Below are positions 35,231 to 42,655 of a stretch of DNA of 42,655 nucleotides, piece after piece. Each line of letters starts with the position of its first letter. Positions within the stretch are counted from its first letter, which is position 1. The DNA is from an uncultured SAR86 cluster bacterium. Its GTDB lineage: Bacteria; Pseudomonadota; Gammaproteobacteria; Magnimaribacterales; Magnimaribacteraceae. The notes under the pieces are model-generated. The model did no database searches. It was not told where the DNA came from and was given only the letters and a program-made list of their open reading frames with translations. Location of the stretch: positions 1 to 42,655 of the forward strand of contig CACLEI010000010.1 of assembly GCA_902605935.1 (NCBI GenBank). Direction: 5' to 3'. Both the position numbers and the translations under genes were made by a program.

Positions 35231-35726
35231 ATCTAATAAAAATCAACTTTGGATCTATCTTTCTCTTATTCTTGCCATGGTTGCAGATAATTTTGTTTTT
35301 CCAGAATCAATCTTACAGTGGAAACCTTTGTTGACTTTGCTGGTGTTGATTTATTGGAATATGGCCTTGCCAGATAAAGTTGGAATTTTAGAAGCATTAT
35401 TCTTTGGTTTAATTATGGATTTGTTAAATGGTTCTATCTTAGGTTTACATGGATTACTGTTTGTATTAATTACTTACATATGCCAAAGATTCTTTTATCA
35501 ATTTAGAGTCTCTCCTATTTGGCAGCAATCAGTTATCCTTTTCTTTCTTTTCTTCATATTTAAGATGGCATTTACTTTCGATTTCCTCGATGTGAGTGAT
35601 GGTTTGAATATAGCTGACAGTTTATATCTGACTAATGCATTTATCTTTTCATTAGTCTCATCAATTTTTTGGATACCTACTTTTATTCTTCTTCGAGCAT
35701 TCAGAAGAAAGAAAATAAAAATATAA
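35223..35726 (+). CDS. mreD: Rod-shape-determining protein MreD
   Basis: MreD is a polytopic inner-membrane component of the elongasome. The 167-residue sequence is strongly hydrophobic with five to six helices, has the family segment FGLIMDLLNGSILGLHGL, and ends in a basic tail (RAFRRKKIKI). Position after mreC, with an 8-base overlap, makes the assignment firm despite low sequence conservation in this family. Confidence 0.93.
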   Translation: MNKSNKNQLWIYLSLILAMVADNFVFPESILQWKPLLTLLVLIYWNMALPDKVGILEALFFGLIMDLLNGSILGLHGLLFVLITYICQRFFYQFRVSPIWQQSVILFFLFFIFKMAFTFDFLDVSDGLNIADSLYLTNAFIFSLVSSIFWIPTFILLRAFRRKKIKI

Positions 35727-35733
35727 GCTTATT

Positions 35734-38700
35734 GTGAAGAAGATATTTTCTATTACTGTTTGGATAATTTTTGTTTATACATGTATCTTGCTTTCTCTTT
35801 CACTAACTACGACGCAGAAAACATTTTACTCTTTTATATTTAAGTCCTTTCTGGATATTGATCCTTCATTTAATGTTACTGAATCAAATTGGCACCCAAT
35901 AAAGCCATCAATCTTACTCACTAATCTTAAATTAGAAAATGATCATCAATCGATCTCAGCAGATGAAATTTTTCTTCAGTTTTCTTTATTAAGTATTTCG
36001 AGAGGTAAATTCATCTCAAGATTAAGTATAGATAATATTATTATTCAAAATAGGGCCTATACTAATGAATCAGGAGATTTCCTTTCTTTTGTTGAGACTT
36101 TAAGATCAATTGATAAATTGAGTATTAATAATCTCAAAATAAATCTTCCTGATGACACAAATTTACTCAATCTAAGCTTAGATTCTTCTCTAGGTGATAA
36201 AGAACCTAAACTAAATCTTTATCTCAAAGATAAACAAAAAAATATTTTAGAAGCAGGAATACTTTCAAGTGAAAATTCTAATGGAGAGTTAGTAAAGGGT
36301 TACATACAATCAAATAAATTTAAACTAGATGATGCCCTTATTGGTCTCCTTTGCAGAAGTTGTAATTTTAATGCTGAATTACAGACTCTAGTGAATTTTA
36401 CTTTCTTTCAACAGAAAATATTAAATTTTAAAGGAAATATCTCTTTGATACCAAATGAGAATCTATTTGGATTCAATTCAATCTCTTCAAGCTTTCAGTT
36501 AAGAAATATTGACGAAGAATTATTACAAGTCAGTACGGTTTTGAATAATAATGCACAAATCACAGTACCTAATTATTTCATCAATTTTACAGATAACACT
36601 CCTAAGGTAATCTTTCCGCAAGTAAATCTTTCCAACAGTAAGTTGATAGAAACTATTTTACAAGAGATTGGCATTGAACTTTCTATAAATGGCCTTTTAG
36701 AAGACCTGATAATTAATTTTGATACAAGCAAAGAAATCTTAAAAGCCAATATTCAGGACTTAGAAATAAATCATAAAACCTTGGATTTAACTGGTTTGGT
36801 TGGGAAATTATCTATATTTAAAGGCAAAGGTGAGTTGGCTCTTAATTCTCCTTTTATTCGAGCTTCATCACCTGATTTTCTGGATAAAGATTTAGAATTT
36901 TATGACTTCAATTCTCTTGTAAATTTTAGTTTTTCCAGTAAGAAATTTGAGATAAATCCATCCAGCTTTTATTCGATCCTGGATAATGAGGAAATTGAAG
37001 GACTGTTATCTCTTTCGAACATCGCTACGAAGGGTCTTGGAGATATAAATTTAAGATTAAGAAGCAAGAGGATGAATGATAAATCCGTTTTATCGTTTTT
37101 CCCTAATACAGCCTATTTATCTTCAACAAAAGAGGGTATTGATTTACTAATCGATAATGCTCAATTTGAAGACTTGAACTTAATTTACAGAGGTCCAGTT
37201 GACGGCATATATACCGATAATTCATCAGCTTTCGCCATGCAAGCATCAGGGCGAGATATTTCTCTAAATATTAATGGGTATAAGGTCTTGGGTGCAAATG
37301 CAGACTTATCGATAAACAACTTTATTTTAAATGGTAAAATTTTTAATGGAAATTTCTTTGGTTCTGGATTTGAAGCAGATTTTAAAACTTTTCAATTAGG
37401 TAGGATTTTATATTTTGATGTAAATGGAACTTCTGAAGGGCCTTTTTCCACCTTGCTAAAACTTCCTGGCTATAACTTACAAAATCTATCCTCTGGTGGA
37501 TTTCATGAAACAGACTTTTATTTTAGTTCGCCACTAAAAAAAGAATTTTCTTTACTAGATAAAAACTCTCAATTGGAGGTTACTACTAAGATAGAAAAAG
37601 GAGAGTTGAATTTCTCAAATTTTGAATTTAACTTAACGAATATATTTTCAACAATCAATTATGATAATAAAACAGGCTTTAAAGAAGGTTATGTTTCTTT
37701 AAAAGTAAACTCTATGCCTATTATTCTGGATTTAGATGTAGAGAATACAGGCCGAGGGTATAGTCTTTTTTCTTCTAAGAATTCCTTTCAAATCAAAAAT
37801 TTATTTCCAATTGGTTTAAGAGATTCAATCTCTGGCACTTCATCAACAGCAATTCAAGTTGCTGTTCCATCTTTAATAAGAGGTCAGGATATAAAAAAAT
37901 CGTACTTAGAGCTTTCCTCTAACCTCATTGGAACTGAGATGAAATTTCCTGATCCTTTTTTTAAGTCTAAAGAAGATTCAACAGACCTCAACATACTATT
38001 TTATCCCTCATACAGTAAGGAATACTCAAGGCTTCAATTTAAACTTGGAGAAATTATTAGAGGAAAATTAAATCTTTTTAACGATAATGCAGAGGGATTT
38101 ATTATCGCAGGAAAAGAAAAGCAATCGATCAGTACGGAAAGTGGAAAGATTTCTCTAATAGGGAATATCGATAAACTTGATTTATCTATTTTTTCCCTTC
38201 TTGGAAAATCTGTTGACAACAAAGTATCAGATATAGAAATTAAAAAACTCCAAATAAATGAGGTATTTTTATCTAATTTTTACCTTCCAAAAACAATAAT
38301 CAAATCTGGAAATTCTAATCAGTTTTTCGAGTTGATAGTTTCTAATGATAGTTTATCTGGAAGTCTCTATCTTCCGAAGAAAACTAACCAAGTTCCAATA
38401 ATAGATCTTGATTACATCAATTTAAATTTTTCTGAATCAACATCAGGTTCATCTTTCTTAGATTTGTACAAAAATTTATCAATGCCATTGCAGTTTAAAA
38501 CAGATTCTTTAGTAATAAATTCCTTTGAATTTGGAAACTGGGAGTTTGAATTATCTAATTCAAATACTTCCCTTATATTGGATGAAATTAAAGGAACTTA
38601 TGGAAAATGGGGTCTTACAAAGAATAAGAATAATGTTTCGAGATTAAATATTACAAAAAATGAATTGGGCTGGAATACTAATTTAGAATCTAAAATTTAT

Positions 38701-39345
38701 TCTGGATCTCCTGAAAAGGCTTTTAAGCAAATAGGAATAGATCCTAACTTTGAAATGGATACAATTTTTGTAGAGACAAATGTATCTTGGCAATCTTTGC
38801 CTTGGGATTTTGATTATATGCAGGTATTAGGTGATGTGTATATTGAAGTTGAAGGATTGTTAATTAAGAACAGAGAAGACCTCCAAGCTCAAAACAATCT
38901 TCTAAGATTGGTAAATATATTTAATGTAACTGATTCCTTTGAGAAGGTAACAAATTTAGATTTCAGAAAATTATACAAATCAGGTTTTAGTGCTGATAAT
39001 GTAAGAGGGGATATATTGCTGACTAAGGACTCTATTAAATTAAAAAAGCCTTTGGTATTCAAAAGCGGATCTAGCGAGTTTAAGTGGAAAGGAGTTATTG
39101 GAAGGAACGAAAAAGGTTACCTAGATAGTCTTGCCTTAGACGTTACTATGACTTTACCTCTAAGGGAATATCTTCCAGCATACGCTTTCCTATTAGGAGG
39201 CCCTATAACTGCTGGCGTGGTTTACATTGCTGGTAAGGCATTTGAGAGAAACTTGGATCAAATAAGTTCTGGATCTTGGTCCGTTACTGGAACATTACAA
39301 GATCCAAAAACTGATTTTAATGGCTGGTTCGAGGAATCTGATTAA
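35734..39345 (+). CDS. yhdP: YhdP-family AsmA-like phospholipid transport protein
   Basis: YhdP is a large inner-membrane-anchored periplasmic bridge protein that, with TamB and YdbH, moves phospholipids to the outer membrane. The 1203-residue product has one N-terminal membrane helix (~5-27) and then an almost uniform beta-rich, Asn/Ser/Leu-rich periplasmic region, as expected for a repeated beta-groove. The C-terminal AYAFLLGGPITAGVVYIAGKAFE then DQISSGSWSVTGTLQDP is characteristic of the YhdP/DUF3971 family end. It starts with GTG at 35734, 7 bases after mreD. In many relatives maf and rng lie between mreD and yhdP; they are absent here. It converges on rpoN with a 4-base gap. Confidence 0.9.
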   Translation: MKKIFSITVWIIFVYTCILLSLSLTTTQKTFYSFIFKSFLDIDPSFNVTESNWHPIKPSILLTNLKLENDHQSISADEIFLQFSLLSISRGKFISRLSIDNIIIQNRAYTNESGDFLSFVETLRSIDKLSINNLKINLPDDTNLLNLSLDSSLGDKEPKLNLYLKDKQKNILEAGILSSENSNGELVKGYIQSNKFKLDDALIGLLCRSCNFNAELQTLVNFTFFQQKILNFKGNISLIPNENLFGFNSISSSFQLRNIDEELLQVSTVLNNNAQITVPNYFINFTDNTPKVIFPQVNLSNSKLIETILQEIGIELSINGLLEDLIINFDTSKEILKANIQDLEINHKTLDLTGLVGKLSIFKGKGELALNSPFIRASSPDFLDKDLEFYDFNSLVNFSFSSKKFEINPSSFYSILDNEEIEGLLSLSNIATKGLGDINLRLRSKRMNDKSVLSFFPNTAYLSSTKEGIDLLIDNAQFEDLNLIYRGPVDGIYTDNSSAFAMQASGRDISLNINGYKVLGANADLSINNFILNGKIFNGNFFGSGFEADFKTFQLGRILYFDVNGTSEGPFSTLLKLPGYNLQNLSSGGFHETDFYFSSPLKKEFSLLDKNSQLEVTTKIEKGELNFSNFEFNLTNIFSTINYDNKTGFKEGYVSLKVNSMPIILDLDVENTGRGYSLFSSKNSFQIKNLFPIGLRDSISGTSSTAIQVAVPSLIRGQDIKKSYLELSSNLIGTEMKFPDPFFKSKEDSTDLNILFYPSYSKEYSRLQFKLGEIIRGKLNLFNDNAEGFIIAGKEKQSISTESGKISLIGNIDKLDLSIFSLLGKSVDNKVSDIEIKKLQINEVFLSNFYLPKTIIKSGNSNQFFELIVSNDSLSGSLYLPKKTNQVPIIDLDYINLNFSESTSGSSFLDLYKNLSMPLQFKTDSLVINSFEFGNWEFELSNSNTSLILDEIKGTYGKWGLTKNKNNVSRLNITKNELGWNTNLESKIYSGSPEKAFKQIGIDPNFEMDTIFVETNVSWQSLPWDFDYMQVLGDVYIEVEGLLIKNREDLQAQNNLLRLVNIFNVTDSFEKVTNLDFRKLYKSGFSADNVRGDILLTKDSIKLKKPLVFKSGSSEFKWKGVIGRNEKGYLDSLALDVTMTLPLREYLPAYAFLLGGPITAGVVYIAGKAFERNLDQISSGSWSVTGTLQDPKTDFNGWFEESD

Positions 39346-39349
39346 TAAT

Positions 39350-40633
39350 TTATAAGCGATATCTTTCTCTTGAAGACGGGATTTCTAGTTCAAGTCGGTA
39401 TTTTGTAATTGTTCTTCTGGATAAAACTACACCAAAGCTATCTTGAAGTACAAATTTAAGATTTTCATCGCTAAGTGGGTTAGATTTATTTTCATTTAAG
39501 ATTATTTGGCCCAGCAAAATTTGTAAATCCTCTCCAGTAACATCTTTACCTTCCTTGTGTTTGTTTATTCTTCTCTCTAACAACGCAATCAATGGAACTA
39601 CTTTATTTGGCAGTTGAATATATTTATTCCGAACAATTCTAGAAACTGTTGATGTACTTAATTCAAGTTTATCTGCTATTTCTTTATTCGATATTGCTCT
39701 TTTCCCTGCTTTACCGTCGAGAAAATTCTTTTGAGCCTCGACAATAAATTCAGAAACTACTAGAAGTGTTTGTTGCCGTCTTTCAAGACCATTTAGAAAA
39801 GACTTAGAAGCAATCATTCCCTCATTTTCTATAGAATTTATCTTACTCTTAACTCTTTGTATTAATTCTTTAGACATAAAGTCATCATTCAAAGAAACAT
39901 GCCATTCGTTTTTATCTTTTAAGGCCACTAGATCCGGTCTTATATAATTTTGAACAGTACTACCAAAACTACCTGCTGGATTTAATGTTAATCTGCCTAA
40001 ATTCTTTTTGATCTTGTTAGATAATTGACGGATTTCAACTTTTTTTTCTATCAAATTTCCGAGAGTTTCTCTCAAATTTATCTTTTCTTCATTACTCAGC
40101 TCTAAATTTTCTATTTGTATATACAAAGATTCATTAATATTTTTAAAAGCACAACCAGGAGGTTCAAAATTTTGAATAACTCGAAGCACCTTATCTATAT
40201 CTTTATCAGAAACCTTAATTTGAAGATCTTCAAGAACTATACTTTTTATATCTTCATAATTTAGATCGGGATCTAATCTTCCATTACTTTCCACAGAGTC
40301 TATTAGATATTCTCCGATAAGGTTTTCAGCTTCGTCAAATGGTGTAAGCTCAAGTTGCTCTAAAAGCTTCAGTCTAATATCAGAGTCTAATTCTTCTGTA
40401 AGAATATTTTGGTAATCATTTCCCTGATATAGGACATTTTTGTATCTATCTATAAGGTATTCATCTTTGAAATGAGCAATTTTCTTATCATCTTCATCAA
40501 AATAGTCATCTATGAGGTCATTTAATTTTGAACTTATTTCAAAACCACTCAAAGATAAGAGTTTTATTTGATTGCCAAGGCTGGCTGTTATCTTTACAGA
40601 AAGTTTTTGTTTTTGCCTTAGACTCTGCTTCAT
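39350..40633 (-). CDS. rpoN: RNA polymerase sigma-54 factor, compact form
   Basis: Sigma-54 directs polymerase to -24/-12 promoters that need an AAA+ activator. The 427-residue product is shorter than the usual ~480-500. Region I is present but divergent (QKLSVKITASLGNQIKLLSLSGFEI) and poor in Gln; the acidic region II is short. The core-binding region III is recognisable (LDPDLNYEDI, NFEPPGCAFKNINESLYIQ, LTLNPAGSFGSTVQNYIRPDL), followed by the HTH ISNKEIADKLELSTSTVSRIV. The RpoN box is SRRTITKYRL (residues 405-414) where ARRTVAKYRE is typical. It overlaps lptB by 4 bases, the conserved order, but hpf and ptsN do not follow. Confidence 0.93.
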   Translation of the reverse strand: MKQSLRQKQKLSVKITASLGNQIKLLSLSGFEISSKLNDLIDDYFDEDDKKIAHFKDEYLIDRYKNVLYQGNDYQNILTEELDSDIRLKLLEQLELTPFDEAENLIGEYLIDSVESNGRLDPDLNYEDIKSIVLEDLQIKVSDKDIDKVLRVIQNFEPPGCAFKNINESLYIQIENLELSNEEKINLRETLGNLIEKKVEIRQLSNKIKKNLGRLTLNPAGSFGSTVQNYIRPDLVALKDKNEWHVSLNDDFMSKELIQRVKSKINSIENEGMIASKSFLNGLERRQQTLLVVSEFIVEAQKNFLDGKAGKRAISNKEIADKLELSTSTVSRIVRNKYIQLPNKVVPLIALLERRINKHKEGKDVTGEDLQILLGQIILNENKSNPLSDENLKFVLQDSFGVVLSRRTITKYRLELEIPSSRERYRL

Positions 40634-41358
40634 AATTCTGTATCAAAATCTTGACCAAGATAAACTTCTTTTACTATTTCATCATTGGCTATTTCTGAAG
40701 GTTCTCCATTTGCTATGATTTTACCGTTATTAACGATTAGTACTTTAGTGCATATGTTCATTGTATCCCGAACATTGTGGTCACTTATAACGACACCAAT
40801 TCCTTTTTCATTCAAACTATAGATTATGCTTTTCAGATCTGAAATAGCTATTGGATCTATACCAGCAAAAGGTTCATCCAGAAGAATAAACTCAGGCTTA
40901 GTAGCAACTGACCTAGCTACTTCAGTTCTTCTTCTTTCTCCACCTGATAGCTTTATCCCAAGTGTCTTTGATAATTCATCCAAACCAAAATCTCTCAATA
41001 GTGAATCCAGTTCATTTTGCCTTTCTTTGTAATCTAAATCTTTTCTTTGTTCTAAGGCTGAAAAAATATTGGCTTCAACTGTCAGTCCTTTAAATATTGA
41101 AGGTTCTTGAGGAAGGTAAGTGAGTCCAAGTGAGGTTCTTTCAGAAATAGATTTTTGATTAAGTTCTTTTCCTGACAAATAAATTTTCCCCGAGTCAATC
41201 GCAACGAGGCCAGCGATCATGTAAAAAAGAGTGGTTTTGCCTGCTCCATTTGGCCCTAAAATACCAATAGTTTCACCACTAGTTATTTCAAAAGATATTC
41301 CATCAACAACAGCTTTTTTGTCATAAGTTTTGTAAAGATTTTCAACTAAAAGATTCAT
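40630..41358 (-). CDS. lptB: LPS export ABC transporter ATP-binding protein LptB
   Basis: LptB is the ATPase that, with LptFG, extracts LPS from the inner membrane. The 242-residue sequence has Walker A GPNGAGKTT (35-43), Q-loop TYLPQEPSIF, signature LSGGERRR, Walker B EFILLDEPFAGIDP and the switch His in VVISDHNVRDT, all close to the family consensus. It overlaps the upstream lpt gene and the downstream rpoN by 4 bases each (ATGA). Confidence 0.97.
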   Translation of the reverse strand: MNLLVENLYKTYDKKAVVDGISFEITSGETIGILGPNGAGKTTLFYMIAGLVAIDSGKIYLSGKELNQKSISERTSLGLTYLPQEPSIFKGLTVEANIFSALEQRKDLDYKERQNELDSLLRDFGLDELSKTLGIKLSGGERRRTEVARSVATKPEFILLDEPFAGIDPIAISDLKSIIYSLNEKGIGVVISDHNVRDTMNICTKVLIVNNGKIIANGEPSEIANDEIVKEVYLGQDFDTEL

Positions 41359-42053
41359 GAATTATTCTCAATACTAGAATTTATAGATTTAAGAATTTTG
41401 TTGAGACTGTAGTCATAATGAATAAGATCTGACTTGATTATAAATCCATCTTGGTCTAAGAATGCTTCTTCTTCGAGGATAATTTTATTGTCCTCAGAGA
41501 TAATGTAGAGTTTTTCGGCATATCCTTTGCTTATATATCCTATATTCTTAATTTGGAATGTACCCTCACTGAATTCTGCATACAAATTACCAGCTTTTTG
41601 AGTCATCTCTATGCCCAAAGATTTAATCTCAAGATTATTAAGATTTGTGAGCACATTTTCTACGCTTGAAAATGTTTCATTTGTAAGGTCCAAGGTGATT
41701 TCCTCACTAGAGATAATCAATTTATCTGTTTTATTTAATGCCTCAAGTTCCGCAGAATCTTTAAACCTAATAAATCCAATATTTTTGTTATAAATTGCTT
41801 CTTTCGAATTGATATTTACCAATAATTTATTTGAATTGAGCTTGAAATTTGGAATTTGAATTATAAATTCAGAACCATTGAGAGAACTAGACGATTCACC
41901 TTTTAAAGTTATTTGTCTATCTGATGAATTAATAGAAAAGGATGGTTTGTCTATAACAGAAACGTAATCAAGGTCTTCTGATTCATTACAAAAACCAAAA
42001 TTACAGAACAGAGAAATTAAAACAATAAATAAATGCTTTCTAATATAGGACAT
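41355..42053 (-). CDS. LptA/LptC-like periplasmic LPS transport protein
   Basis: The product (232 residues from ATG 42053; a TTG at 42056 would add one) has an N-terminal hydrophobic segment (~5-21) that is either a signal peptide or a membrane anchor. The rest is beta-rich, the pattern of the OstA/LptA/LptC jelly-roll family. Residues ~35-170 (SINSSDRQITLKG to NLYAEF) read like an LptC-type module, and ~175-225 (SKGYAEKLYIISEDNKIIL, EEEAFLDQDGF, IHYDY) like the final strands of LptA. It occupies the place where kdsC, lptC and lptA usually lie. It could be an extended LptA or an LptC-LptA hybrid; I cannot decide. Its ATG overlaps the kdsD stop (TGATG). Confidence 0.75.
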   Translation of the reverse strand: MSYIRKHLFIVLISLFCNFGFCNESEDLDYVSVIDKPSFSINSSDRQITLKGESSSSLNGSEFIIQIPNFKLNSNKLLVNINSKEAIYNKNIGFIRFKDSAELEALNKTDKLIISSEEITLDLTNETFSSVENVLTNLNNLEIKSLGIEMTQKAGNLYAEFSEGTFQIKNIGYISKGYAEKLYIISEDNKIILEEEAFLDQDGFIIKSDLIHYDYSLNKILKSINSSIENNS

Positions 42054-42655
42054 CAAATCAAACCTGATTCAATAAGATCATGCATTCTTATGATTCCAAC
42101 CAAGGCTTCATTCATATCTAGAACCGCAAGCGAATAGATCTTATTTGCTTGCATTACAGCTAAAGCATCAACAGCCAAACTATGAGCTAAAATTGTCTTA
42201 GTTTTCGAAGTCATAAAAGTGGAAATCTTTTTTTCTAATGGATTCTTTTCATTATTGAGTGTCCTTCTTAGATCACCATCTGTGAAAATACCTATCAACT
42301 TCTTTTTATCAACTACTAGGGCTACCCCTAGACCTTTTGAACTGATTTCAATCAAAGTTTCCGAGAGAGTATTCTCTTTAGAGACTAATGGCAATTCATC
42401 GCCTTTAGCCATCAAATCTTCTACAGTAATAATCAATCTTTTTCCGAGTTTCCCTCCTGGATGAGATTTTGCAAAATCCTCGCTTCCAAAATTCTTAGCT
42501 TCCAGAAGAGCCACTGCTATAGCATCTCCTAGTGCTAAGGCCGCAGTGGTGCTTGTTGTAGGTGCAAGATCCAAAGGACAAGCCTCTTCGGATATACCTG
42601 TATCCAAATTAATCATTGCGTTTTTGGCAATGAAAGAGTTTCTTGAGCCTGTTAT
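42053..42655 (-). CDS. kdsD: Arabinose-5-phosphate isomerase KdsD, C-terminal part (5' end outside window)
   Basis: KdsD makes arabinose-5-phosphate for Kdo, the inner-core sugar of LPS. The frame is open to the right edge of the window, so the N-terminal part of the SIS domain is missing. The remaining part has the SIS-domain end ITGSRNSFIAKNA, EACPLDLAPTTSTTAALALGDAIAVALL and SHPGGKLGKRL, then two CBS motifs (VEDLMAKGDELPLV to IGIFTDGDLRRTL, and ISTFMTSKTKTI to VGIIRMHDLIESGLI). It is followed directly by the lpt gene; kdsC, the Kdo-8-phosphate phosphatase gene that usually follows, is not there. Confidence 0.96.
   Translation of the reverse strand: MTGSRNSFIAKNAMINLDTGISEEACPLDLAPTTSTTAALALGDAIAVALLEAKNFGSEDFAKSHPGGKLGKRLIITVEDLMAKGDELPLVSKENTLSETLIEISSKGLGVALVVDKKKLIGIFTDGDLRRTLNNEKNPLEKKISTFMTSKTKTILAHSLAVDALAVMQANKIYSLAVLDMNEALVGIIRMHDLIESGLI

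Overview
This AT-rich window (roughly one third G+C by eye) comes from a Gram-negative bacterium, most likely a streamlined marine gammaproteobacterium. Three things support this. The gene order matches known gammaproteobacterial blocks: carAB-greA-rlmE-ftsH-glmM-tpiA-secG-tRNA-rimP-nusA-infB-rbfA-truB-rpsO-pnp, then lolB-ispE-tRNA-Gln-prs-rplY-pth-ychF-tRNA-Met opposite prfA-prmC, then mreBCD-yhdP, then kdsD-lpt-lptB-rpoN. LolB, LptB and KdsD imply an outer membrane with Kdo-containing LPS. Genes are packed very tightly: many start/stop overlaps, no gene-free gap above about 120 bases, and no insertion sequences, phage genes or CRISPR arrays. A SAR86-like lineage is my guess from base composition and the lipid-catabolism genes; it is not proven by the sequence.

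Layout. 1-17281 (+): pyrimidine/arginine precursor synthesis (carA 3' end, carB), transcription and rRNA modification (greA, rlmE), membrane proteolysis (ftsH), cell-wall sugar and glycolysis (glmM, tpiA), protein export (secG), two tRNAs, and the metY-nusA-infB-type operon through pnp. The fMet tRNA has its own strong promoter. 17282-18757 (+): a small accessory segment with two related two-helix membrane micro-proteins and an alpha/beta hydrolase, each preceded by a terminator-like hairpin. 18764-23655 (-): lolB, ispE, tRNA-Gln, prs, rplY, pth, ychF, tRNA-Met. 23686-29986 (+): prfA and prmC, running without a break into a GH84-type glycosidase, an AlkK-like acyl-CoA synthetase, a MaoC-like hydratase and two tandem paralogous TetR-like proteins. 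29975-33174 (-): gatCAB. 33293-39345 (+): mreBCD and yhdP. 39350-42655 (-): rpoN, lptB, one LptA/LptC-like gene, and the 3' part of kdsD.

Most of the window is conserved housekeeping. The parts that look lineage-specific are the hairpin-separated membrane micro-protein pair, the glycosidase/lipid/TetR genes attached to the release-factor operon, the contraction of the lpt locus (no kdsC, and one gene where lptC and lptA usually sit), the missing folP between ftsH and glmM, a compact sigma-54, and an initiator tRNA whose 1-72 mismatch is U-U.
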